Below, one piece after another: positions 5,659 through 11,435 of a DNA stretch of 11,646 nucleotides. Location: positions 1-11,646 of the forward strand of contig JAFNJA010000059.1 of NCBI GenBank assembly GCA_017601265.1. Direction: 5' to 3'. Origin of the DNA: Candidatus Brockarchaeota archaeon. GTDB taxonomy: Archaea; Thermoproteota; EX4484-205; DTQO01. Positions within the stretch are counted from its first letter, which is position 1. The number at the start of each line of letters is the position of its first letter. The notes under the pieces are model-generated. The model saw nothing but the letters and a program-made list of their open reading frames with translations, was not told where the DNA came from and did not search any database. The translations under genes and the position numbers were made by a program.

Positions 5659-6030
5659 ATGCAAATGAACGTCGTGACCTTGGTTGGCCCGAAAAAAGAA
5701 GCTGAAAGCAAGGAAGATTCCAGCTTCGACGTTTTAGTTCAGGGCGAGAAGCTCGGGGAAGCGACCGTTTATTACGCAAGCGACGAAGAAGCCAAGGCAT
5801 TCAGGAAATACCTGAAGAAAAAGGTCAAAAAAGGAGATGTTTTCAAAGTGAAAATAGTCTTGGAAAAGGTTCCGGAAATACCGTTCCTGCGCGAAATTAG
5901 GGACAAGCTTCTTGCGCAATTCCCCACGTGCGACGCCTCCAGAGTACTGTTCTTGAGGAGGGAGGCGGAAAAGGTGCTGCCGTTGACGGACGGGAAAAAG
6001 TTGGAGGATGGCCTGGTTGGAAGCGGCTAG
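5659..6030 (+). CDS. Lysine-rich small protein of unknown function, first gene of the signal peptidase trio
   Basis: I do not recognise this 123-residue protein. It has no predicted signal or membrane segment. A beta-like beginning (MNVVTLVGP, then FDVLVQGEKLGEATVYYAS) leads into a strongly basic stretch FRKYLKKKVKKGDVFKVKI, a further helical part IRDKLLAQFP, and a tail KVLPLTDGKKLEDG. The single cysteine is in FPTCDASR. The ATG at 5659 is chosen because a TATA box lies 27 bases before it; the reading frame is open back to an ATG at 5533 (165 residues), and starts at 5587 and 5665 are also possible. Its 3' end overlaps the following membrane-protein gene by 23 bases, so the two are probably co-translated. 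A cytoplasmic partner of the downstream membrane proteins is a guess only. Confidence 0.65.
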   Translation: MQMNVVTLVGPKKEAESKEDSSFDVLVQGEKLGEATVYYASDEEAKAFRKYLKKKVKKGDVFKVKIVLEKVPEIPFLREIRDKLLAQFPTCDASRVLFLRREAEKVLPLTDGKKLEDGLVGSG

Positions 6031-6673
6031 AAAGTACCTAATATCCGCGATCTTGGCCGCGGTTCCAATCATAATCTTCGTTCCATCGATCATAGACTAC
6101 TATCCTTACGAGATAAGCCTGAGCACCACCCAGGTTGAGAAATCCAACACCCTATGGGGCGGTTACCTTAACAACAGCGTGATCTTCCTGCCGCCAAATT
6201 CGGCCAAAGTTCTCCCTTCGATCGAAGGCGATTTCTTGCAGCCGGCAAGCAAGAGGAATTACCAACTGGTAGGTGACGCTTTTTCAAATGCCTCCGTAAC
6301 CTTCGCCATACTCGGCAACGACGGCTTCCAGGAATTCCTGAGGAACTCGTCGGCGGTTGTCGAACCGCTTTTGAGGCGCGATGTCGCAGCTGGGCAGACG
6401 GAAAGTTTTTCCGTTCCCGTATCGGACGACGGCTTATACTTTTACGTCTTCGTGTCCAGAGAACTGGCCCAAAACGCAATGGTCAGGTTCAACCTGAACG
6501 AAACGTGGACGTACGACGTCGTTACCCCGGAGCTGCGGTTCAGCTTCTTCAAGGGCCTGGTACCTCCAGTCGCGGTTTTTGGTGGCGCCATCGTCCTGGC
6601 CGTGTCCCTCGTGAAGCTCAGGAAGATCGCTTCCGAAACTCCGGAACCTGAACAGCCACCAGCGGGGACATAG
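6008..6673 (+). CDS. Doubly anchored membrane protein with an external beta-rich domain, unknown family
   Basis: A 221-residue protein with a hydrophobic segment at about 10-29 (YLISAILAAVPIIIFVPSII) and a second at about 184-203, bracketing some 150 residues. That middle part is beta-rich and polar and carries four N-x-S/T sequons at Asn55, Asn94, Asn113 and Asn164, fitting an outward-facing glycosylated domain. The tail after the second anchor is short and rich in proline and glutamate, probably cytoplasmic. I cannot name a family. It overlaps the small protein upstream by 23 bases, and signal peptidase starts five bases after its stop, suggesting one operon. The ATG at 6008 has GGAGG directly adjoining it, which is too close; a TTG at 6017 would have normal spacing and loses only three residues. 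Confidence 0.75.
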   Translation: MAWLEAARKYLISAILAAVPIIIFVPSIIDYYPYEISLSTTQVEKSNTLWGGYLNNSVIFLPPNSAKVLPSIEGDFLQPASKRNYQLVGDAFSNASVTFAILGNDGFQEFLRNSSAVVEPLLRRDVAAGQTESFSVPVSDDGLYFYVFVSRELAQNAMVRFNLNETWTYDVVTPELRFSFFKGLVPPVAVFGGAIVLAVSLVKLRKIASETPEPEQPPAGT

Positions 6674-6678
6674 CCTTA

Positions 6679-7317
6679 ATGAGGTTCCTGAAGAAGTTCG
6701 CCGAGCCATACAGAACCATCTTGGAATTCGCCTTGGTCGTCCTCTCCGTCGCGCTGGTGTGGCAAGCTTTTTGGTTCTCGATGAGCGCGCTGCTGAGGAC
6801 GGACCACCCCCTCGTCATCGTCGCGATCGACATGTCTCCATGGTACATAACGAGCATGACGCCCACTCTGACCGCCGGAGATGTCTTGGTAATCGAAGGC
6901 GTCGACCCGTCGGCGCTGAAGGCAAGCGCCCCGGGGTTCCAAGATGGCGACGTGATAGTGTTCAAGCACCCGTACCAGATCCACTACGAATGGAATTGGT
7001 GGCTGTTCAAGACCGTCGAAGAGCCGGACCTCATAGTCCACAGGGTCGTCGCGAAATGGGTCTCGGGCAACGAGACCTACCTTCGCACGAAAGGCGACCA
7101 CAACCTTTCGGAAGACCCGTACACGGTATCGGGAGGCCTCGTGGTTGGCAGGTGGACGGGAATCAAGATCCCACTAGTGGGCCTCGTGTTCCTCGCGGTT
7201 CAAGACGTTGCGGGCAAAGCGGTCGTACTCATCCTTCTGGCATTAATGTTCCTCTACGAAGTTCGCGCCTCGACAAGAAAAACTCCGGACGATGTTACTA
7301 AGCAACCCCTCCCTTAA
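6679..7317 (+). CDS. Type I signal peptidase, archaeal S26B type
   Basis: A 212-residue membrane serine protease that cleaves signal peptides from exported proteins on the outer face of the membrane. The N-terminal membrane segment spans about 14-34. Catalytic Ser59 lies in SMTPTLTAGD, His121 in DLIVHRVV, and Asp140 in TKGDHN; the Ser-His-Asp set is typical of archaeal and ER (Sec11-like) enzymes, where bacterial ones use Lys. The C-terminal hydrophobic stretch from about 162 to 194 is one or two more membrane segments, followed by a short charged tail. About 25 residues between FQDGDVIVFKHP and the His motif (QIHYEWNWWLFKTVEE) look like a tryptophan-rich loop. It follows the two-anchor membrane protein by five bases, suggesting shared expression and maybe a complex. 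Its stop codon lies within the nagB TATA box. Confidence 0.92.
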   Translation: MRFLKKFAEPYRTILEFALVVLSVALVWQAFWFSMSALLRTDHPLVIVAIDMSPWYITSMTPTLTAGDVLVIEGVDPSALKASAPGFQDGDVIVFKHPYQIHYEWNWWLFKTVEEPDLIVHRVVAKWVSGNETYLRTKGDHNLSEDPYTVSGGLVVGRWTGIKIPLVGLVFLAVQDVAGKAVVLILLALMFLYEVRASTRKTPDDVTKQPLP

Positions 7318-7323
7318 AGCTTA
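7312..7323 (+). promoter_or_regulatory. TATA box of nagB
   Basis: CCTTAAAGCTTA overlaps the signal peptidase stop codon. The predicted transcription start near 7342 gives a leader of about 26 bases that contains GGTGG (7359-7363) at normal spacing from the TTG at 7369. Confidence 0.5.
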
Positions 7324-7368
7324 TCTACCGTGCGCAGGGAGCCTTTCGGTCAAGCAGTGGTGGAAACG

Positions 7369-8106
7369 TTGAAACTGATCGTAGTCGAAGACTACAAAGA
7401 AATGAGCAGAAAGGCGGCTTCTATCGTCGCGGACGAGATAAGGAAGAACAAGAAACTAGTGCTCGGACTGGCGACAGGTGGAACGCCTCTGGGGCTATAT
7501 GGCGAACTGATCAGGATGCACAAGGAGGAAAAGCTAGACTTTTCCGGCGTCAAGACATTCAACCTCGACGAATACTTGGGGCTCGACCCGGACAATGAGC
7601 AGAGTTACCACTACTTCATGTTCCACAACTTCTTCAATTACGTGAACGTGGACAGGAGGAACGTGCACATTCCGGACGGGAAAGCAAAAGACCCGAATGC
7701 CTTTTGCGTTGAGTACGAAAGGATGATAAAAGAGGCCGGCGGCATAGACCTCCAGATACTGGGAATAGGTTCCAATGGCCACATAGCTTTCAACGAGCCG
7801 GGTTCCAAGGCCGATTCCAGGACGAGGGTCGTCGACTTGTCCGAGCAAACCATAAGGGACAACGCCAGGTTCTTCAAGGACGAGAAAGAAGTTCCGCGCA
7901 AAGCGATTTCGATGGGCATAGGCACCATAATGGAGGCGAAGAAGATCGTCCTTTTGGCAAGCGGGAAGAACAAAGCCGACGCCATCGCCAAGACCGTGGA
8001 GGGCATGCCGACCGAAGAGGTCCCAGCTTCGCTGCTCCAAAGGCACAGGGACGTTACCGTGATAGTCGACAAAGAAGCAGCGTCGAAACTGACGAGGAGG
8101 CAGTGA
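7369..8106 (+). CDS. nagB: NagB, glucosamine-6-phosphate deaminase
   Basis: A 245-residue cytoplasmic enzyme converting glucosamine-6-phosphate to fructose-6-phosphate and ammonia. Landmarks are the phosphate-binding GLATGGTPLG, the catalytic region TFNLDEYLGL (Asp67), GIGSNGHIAFNEPG with Asn136, His138 and Glu143, SRTRVVDL, and AISMGIGTIMEAKKIVLLASG. Having Asn rather than Asp before GH follows the Bacillus-type NagB and not the E. coli type. The TTG at 7369 is chosen because it gives the usual KLIVVEDYKEM opening and is preceded by GGTGG; a GTG at 7330 would add 13 residues that match nothing in the family. Length is normal, without the C-terminal extension of allosteric enterobacterial enzymes. 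It stands alone with its own promoter and converges on the deacylase gene with 10 bases between stops. Confidence 0.94.
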   Translation: MKLIVVEDYKEMSRKAASIVADEIRKNKKLVLGLATGGTPLGLYGELIRMHKEEKLDFSGVKTFNLDEYLGLDPDNEQSYHYFMFHNFFNYVNVDRRNVHIPDGKAKDPNAFCVEYERMIKEAGGIDLQILGIGSNGHIAFNEPGSKADSRTRVVDLSEQTIRDNARFFKDEKEVPRKAISMGIGTIMEAKKIVLLASGKNKADAIAKTVEGMPTEEVPASLLQRHRDVTVIVDKEAASKLTRRQ

Positions 8107-8116
8107 TCCCGGGCCT

Positions 8117-8599
8117 TCAACTCAAGCCGGAGGAGGGTCCGGTTTCCGAACAGATGTCGGCAACGACGGCTCCTGACTTTTCCAAGACGTCTTTCGTCCT
8201 CAATTCAAGGAGCTTGTCCCTCCTTCCTCCCCCGCAAAAGACGGTCTCGAACCCGAGGAGGCGCCTGTCCAAGACTGCCCTCATCTTGGAATCGTGACCG
8301 ATTGACGGGGTACCTCCCGGAGGGTATCCGGTGACGCTTTCGCTTTCTCTTGGAGACAAAAGCGAAACGTTTTTCACTCGCAAAGCGTCAGCCGCGGCTT
8401 TCAGGTCGACCCTCCTGTCCCCCGGTATGATAAGCAAAACGCACTCCCCGTCCGAAGTCCGGCAGGCAAGGTTCTTAGTTATCCTTCGCAGCTCTATACC
8501 GGTGACCTGGGAAGCGTCCTTCGTGTGCACGGTCTCCTCCTTGTCGATGAACCTGTGCCATATCCCTTCCGCCTTGAGGTACGACTCTAACCGGCCCAC
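8117..8599 (-). CDS. YbaK/ProX-type aminoacyl-tRNA deacylase
   Basis: A 160-residue single-domain protein of the YbaK/EbsC family, trans-acting editing enzymes that remove mischarged amino acids from tRNA (for example Cys or Ala from tRNA-Pro). Visible landmarks are the opening helix with HRFIDKEETVHTKDA, the conserved Lys42 in RITKNLACR, VLLIIPGDRRVDLK, the glycine-rich GYPPGGTPSIGH (91-102), and the closing VFCGGGRRDKLLELRTKDVLE. Which tRNA is corrected cannot be told. The start is a GTG with a TATA box about 40 bases upstream; no in-frame ATG fits. The last 17 residues (after VADI) are a serine-rich tail beyond the usual domain end. It is transcribed alone, divergent from the 77-residue protein gene. 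Confidence 0.88.
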   Translation of the reverse strand: MGRLESYLKAEGIWHRFIDKEETVHTKDASQVTGIELRRITKNLACRTSDGECVLLIIPGDRRVDLKAAADALRVKNVSLLSPRESESVTGYPPGGTPSIGHDSKMRAVLDRRLLGFETVFCGGGRRDKLLELRTKDVLEKSGAVVADICSETGPSSGLS

Positions 8600-8600
8600 C

Positions 8601-8637
8601 GGGCGATTCGCCCCGCCCCGACGGTCCGGGGGGCGAA
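8601..8637. repeat. Cluster of three GGGCGA half-sites around the deacylase promoter
   Basis: GGGCGA at 8601-8606 and TTCGCCC at 8607-8613 form a nearly continuous palindrome. A third copy, GGGCGAA at 8631-8637, runs into the minus-strand TATA box. TTCGCCCC (8607-8614) and GGGGCGAA (8630-8637) are also eight-base inverted repeats 15 bases apart. They span the predicted transcription start near 8613, so a regulator site is plausible. Confidence 0.35.
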
Positions 8638-8644
8638 ATAAAGC
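8634..8644 (-). promoter_or_regulatory. TATA box of the YbaK-type deacylase gene
   Basis: The minus strand reads AGCTTTATTTC here, 35-45 bases before the GTG start. It predicts a transcription start near 8613 and a leader of about 14 bases. Confidence 0.5.
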
Positions 8645-8726
8645 TACTTGAAAAGCCCCTCCGCGAGGGCAGCGAAGAACTCAAATAGCAGAGAAACGTT
8701 GCAGCTGACAATCCCTGGTTAACGCG

Positions 8727-8960
8727 ATGAGTTCAGACGACATTCTCGAAGAGATAGGGGAAGAGCTGACGCCTGAGCAGCGGTTCGAGCTCACGACCAG
8801 GGTGCCGAAGGACTTCGAGAAGAAGTTCCTGGAGCAAAAGCTCGCCGAGCTGGGCACGAAGGCCTACGAGTTGCACAAGTCGGGAAGGCTTCACGAGGAG
8901 GCCGAGATCAGGAGGAGGATGGAACAGATCCGGCAGGCGCTACGCAGGCTGTCCCAATAG
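8727..8960 (+). CDS. Small helical protein of unknown function
   Basis: A 77-residue protein I do not recognise. It is charged and almost wholly helical: an acidic start (SSDDILEEIGEELTPEQRFEL), a middle KKFLEQKLAELGTKAYELHKSGRL, and a basic end (EIRRRMEQIRQALRRL) that could form a coiled coil. It has no cysteine and no membrane segment. Codon use resembles the neighbouring genes, and the frame is supported by strong G/C bias at third positions. A weak TATA-like CTCAAATAG near 8680 would place transcription start about 17 bases before the ATG. The 62 bases to the homocitrate synthase gene contain a separate promoter, so they need not share a transcript. A role cannot be proposed. Confidence 0.7.
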   Translation: MSSDDILEEIGEELTPEQRFELTTRVPKDFEKKFLEQKLAELGTKAYELHKSGRLHEEAEIRRRMEQIRQALRRLSQ

Positions 8961-8981
8961 GCGCCTCCGTGACCAGAAGCG

Positions 8982-8989
8982 TTTAAATT
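8982..8989 (+). promoter_or_regulatory. TATA box of lysS
   Basis: TTTAAATT is centred 37 bases before the TTG at 9023, predicting a transcription start near 9012 and a leader of about 11 bases. It is one of the clearest boxes in the window. Confidence 0.6.
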
Positions 8990-9022
8990 CGCTTCGTAAC
9001 CGGTTTCCGCCTCGAACCAAGA

Positions 9023-10411
9023 TTGGCCAGCGGAATCGAATTCTGGGATTCGACCCTGAGAGAAGGGGAGCAGCAACAGGGAGTCCACTTCAGCTTGGAG
9101 GAAAAGAAGGAGATCGGATCGGCTTTGTTCGAAAGCGGCCTGGCGCAGACCTTGGAGATCCACTGCTACGAAGGTTACACTTCTATGGAGGCTCGCGAAT
9201 TGGCCAAAGAATTCGGCCCAGATCGGGTTGTCCTGCACCACAGGTCGTTGGCATCCGACATCGAAGTCTCAAGGCATTGCGGAGCTCCAATAGCGATGTA
9301 TCTGGGCGTGTCAGACATCCACCTTGCGACGATGAACCTCACGAGGGAAGCAGCGCTCAAGAAGATAGAGGAAGATTTGAGGTACGCCGCGGAAGTCGGC
9401 GTCAGGGTCAGGAAATACACCCTCGAGGACGCCACCAGGGCCGACGCGTCCCTCCTGAGGGAGGCGGCGAAGAGGGTAGAGGCGGCGGGCGTCGAGGCAC
9501 TCTGCATAGCCGACACGGTAGGATCAGCGTTTCCGGACGAGTACGGGCGCCTCATAGAGGCGGTCCGAAAAGGGTCGGGCGTCCAGATATTGGCCCACTG
9601 CCACAACGACTTGGGTCTGGCCCTCGCAAACTGCCTTTCAGCCTACCAAGCCGGAGTTAGGAAGTTCAACGTTTCCGTCCTTGGACTAGGCGAAAGGTGC
9701 GGCATAACCAGGACCGAGGACTTGGCAACGGCCTTCAGAAAGATGGGTCTGGACATCAAGACCGAGGCCTTGAGGGACGTCTGCGAAACGGTTGCCAAAT
9801 TCTCTGGAATCAGACCAAACCCGCACGATCCCGTCGTGGGGGAAAACGCGTTCTCCCACAAGGCTGGGGTCCATGCGAGGAAGATACTCGAGAATCCTTC
9901 GGCTTACGAACCGTATTCTCCCGAGATCGTAGGCAGGTCTAGGAACGTGATCCTGTCAGGCCTGTCCGGCAAGAGCAACGTTTTGATCAAGTTGAAGGAA
10001 TACGGGATAACGGAAATACGCGAAGACGTGCTGACGAGGTTGACTGAAGAGATAAGGAAGCGAGCGTACGACTCGAGGTACGACATATCCGAAAGCGAAT
10101 TCGAGGAGATCGCTTCAAAGGTGCTGAACGTCAGGGAAGTCGACCTAGCGAGGAGAAGGAAGACCCCGAGGTCCACCGAGGTCGTCGTATTCGTGGACGT
10201 CAAGCCGGACCACACGGCCAAAGTCGCGAGAAGCATAAGAAAGGAGATCCGCGAGGCCGGGAGCATAGCGGAGATTACCGGAGAGTTCGACCTCTTGGTC
10301 AACATCAAGACGGGCTCGATCTCCCTGGCCGACCACTACGTCGACCGGATAAGGGCGATCGACGGCGTCGACAGGACGCTGACCTCTTTCGTGCTAAAGA
10401 GGTGGCGCTAG
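9023..10411 (+). CDS. lysS: Homocitrate synthase with C-terminal RAM (Lrp/AsnC-type) regulatory domain, LysS-like
   Basis: A 462-residue DRE-TIM metallolyase that condenses 2-oxoglutarate with acetyl-CoA to give homocitrate, the first step of alpha-aminoadipate lysine synthesis. The barrel starts with EFWDSTLREGEQ (catalytic Arg13). Metal ligands are expected at Asp9, His192 and His194 (LAHCHNDLG). VLGLGERCGITRTEDL matches homocitrate synthases better than isopropylmalate synthases, and FSHKAGVHARKILENPSAYE is the usual lid-proximal motif. Residues about 385-462 form an Lrp/AsnC ligand-binding (RAM) domain, as known for Sulfolobus LysS, where it is linked to lysine control. A TTG start at 9023 is used since no ATG is available and the TATA spacing fits. 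No other lysine genes lie alongside. Citramalate or isopropylmalate synthase activity is a less likely alternative. Confidence 0.87.
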   Translation: MASGIEFWDSTLREGEQQQGVHFSLEEKKEIGSALFESGLAQTLEIHCYEGYTSMEARELAKEFGPDRVVLHHRSLASDIEVSRHCGAPIAMYLGVSDIHLATMNLTREAALKKIEEDLRYAAEVGVRVRKYTLEDATRADASLLREAAKRVEAAGVEALCIADTVGSAFPDEYGRLIEAVRKGSGVQILAHCHNDLGLALANCLSAYQAGVRKFNVSVLGLGERCGITRTEDLATAFRKMGLDIKTEALRDVCETVAKFSGIRPNPHDPVVGENAFSHKAGVHARKILENPSAYEPYSPEIVGRSRNVILSGLSGKSNVLIKLKEYGITEIREDVLTRLTEEIRKRAYDSRYDISESEFEEIASKVLNVREVDLARRRKTPRSTEVVVFVDVKPDHTAKVARSIRKEIREAGSIAEITGEFDLLVNIKTGSISLADHYVDRIRAIDGVDRTLTSFVLKRWR

Positions 10412-10686
10412 CTCTCTTTCAGCACTACTACCCTTTCCCCGACGCTGAAATCTTGGATGTCCGACGATAGCCTTACCACGCCCTTCCCTTCGTCCACCGC
10501 CTTGGCTTTCACTACCCTGACCCTCGTCTGCCTCCCGGGCGGCAGCCCGAAGCGCGGTATCGCGGTAACCAAAACTTTTTCCCCTTCCTTCACCTGCAAT
10601 ATTTCCATCGCCACGCTATCGAGCCTTATGCAGGAAACGTCGCCCTGGTGCGGCGGCGCGACGACGAGCTGGACCTCCTTGGGCAT
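10408..10686 (-). CDS. Stand-alone VAT/CDC48 N-domain-like double-psi beta-barrel protein
   Basis: A 92-residue protein resembling only the first N-terminal subdomain (double-psi barrel) of archaeal VAT/CDC48, with no ATPase region. The two pseudo-repeats are visible: GDVSCIRLDSVAMEILQVKEGEKV, then AKAVDEGKGVVRLSS followed by VGERVVVL; VAT has RVRLDESS...IGDVVEI and DENKGIVRIDS...IGDKVKV at equivalent places. The match is from memory of the VAT sequence and needs a profile search. In the full ATPase this barrel binds substrates and adaptors; alone it may be an adaptor or a nucleic-acid binding barrel. The gene begins six bases after the CMP-kinase-like gene, with a Shine-Dalgarno-like GGAGGTTTGATC upstream, and its stop overlaps that of lysS in CTAG. 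Confidence 0.7.
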   Translation of the reverse strand: MPKEVQLVVAPPHQGDVSCIRLDSVAMEILQVKEGEKVLVTAIPRFGLPPGRQTRVRVVKAKAVDEGKGVVRLSSDIQDFSVGERVVVLKES

Positions 10687-10692
10687 CTCCGA

Positions 10693-11259
10693 TCAAACCT
10701 CCTTGGCGCCGCTCCTGTTCCTCAACGCCGTTTCTATAATTCCGGCCGCTTGGTCGTAGCTCCAAGCACCAGTGTTTATCACCAAGTCGTAAAGGCTCGG
10801 ATCGAGCCAGTCAACTTTCCAAAGGCGCCTAACGAGCTGGGCCCTGTCTTCGTCGCTGATCCTCGTCGCTTCCCGCGCCTTTTCGTAGTCGATGTCCCTC
10901 CTTTGCGCTATGTGGTAGGCCCTGACGTACTCCGGCGCCACCAGGAGGACCTTGAGGGTAGCGGGCTCCAGCAGAACCATGAACGCCGTGCGCCCTTCCA
11001 CGATGAGCCTTTCAACGTGCTTGTCCCTTATGAAGCTTGAAACGAGGCTCGACAGCGATTCATCAAGCTCCACTTCGCCGGAAGTAGCCTTGGTCGCAAG
11101 CTGCGTGAAGGAAAGCTCCAAATCGGCGGCCAAATGGTGGAGCAGCTTCTCCGTGTTAAAAACGGTCATGTCCAACCTCGAGGATACGATCTGGGCTATC
11201 TCGGTGCACCCCGTTCCAAGCTGCCCGCACATGAATAAGTTCATCCTTTGCGCGCCCAT
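10693..11259 (-). CDS. Cytidylate-kinase-like family protein
   Basis: A 188-residue protein of the cytidylate-kinase-like family (Pfam Cytidylate_kin2 type). It shows a modified P-loop CGQLGTGCTEIA (11-22), RLIVEGRTAFMVLL in the middle, LKVLLVAPEYVRAYHIAQRR (LID region), and YEKAREATRISDEDRAQL followed by WLDPSLYDLVINTG near the end, all typical of the family. The usual Walker A lysine is absent (Cys18 and Thr19 there), as is common in this subfamily, whose substrate is uncertain. The ATG at 11259 lies about 35 bases after a TATA box; the ATG at 11244 would also give a normal family N-terminus. An open frame continues to 11391 but precedes the promoter. It is the first gene of a pair with the VAT-N-like protein. 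Confidence 0.8.
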   Translation of the reverse strand: MGAQRMNLFMCGQLGTGCTEIAQIVSSRLDMTVFNTEKLLHHLAADLELSFTQLATKATSGEVELDESLSSLVSSFIRDKHVERLIVEGRTAFMVLLEPATLKVLLVAPEYVRAYHIAQRRDIDYEKAREATRISDEDRAQLVRRLWKVDWLDPSLYDLVINTGAWSYDQAAGIIETALRNRSGAKEV

Positions 11260-11289
11260 CTCGAATTCGTACCAGGAGAGGCTCGCGAA

Positions 11290-11299
11290 GGTATTAAAG
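11290..11299 (-). promoter_or_regulatory. TATA box of the CMP-kinase-like gene
   Basis: The minus strand reads CTTTAATACC near here, 31-40 bases before the ATG at 11259. It predicts a transcription start near 11269 and supports the shorter start over the open frame reaching 11391. Confidence 0.5.
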
Positions 11300-11393
11300 C
11301 GTATTTCCTGCCGCACCTCGCTGATGGCGTGGCTCTTCCGGAAGGGCGCGATCTGGAGAGTATTTCGAACCGATTCCAAGGATGGCGGCAAAG

Positions 11394-11405
11394 CCTTAAG
11401 GATAT
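11394..11405 (+). promoter_or_regulatory. TATA box of nadE
   Basis: CCTTAAGGATAT lies 31-42 bases before the nadE ATG, predicting a start near 11424. The remaining short leader includes GGTGG at 11425-11429, a plausible Shine-Dalgarno. The 176 bases between the two divergent genes hold the two promoters and a CTTCCGGAAG palindrome. Confidence 0.45.
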
Positions 11406-11435
11406 GCGAACGCGCAAGAGGCTCGGTGGCGCGAC

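Noticed and set aside
6759..7301. A 180-codon open frame within the signal peptidase gene.
   Set aside because: It is a shifted frame of a gene with all catalytic residues; the product is arginine-rich and of low complexity, as expected for a G+C-rich shadow.
7534..8120. Long antisense open frames over nagB.
   Set aside because: They mirror a well-conserved nagB frame and show no recognisable domain.
11335..11344. CTTCCGGAAG perfect palindrome between the divergent CMP-kinase-like and nadE promoters.
   Set aside because: A ten-base palindrome is expected about ten times by chance in a window this size, and it is not placed at either predicted transcription start.
11260..11391. Upstream extension of the CMP-kinase-like gene to 11391.
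   Set aside because: It would include the gene's own TATA box and add 44 residues with no family resemblance.
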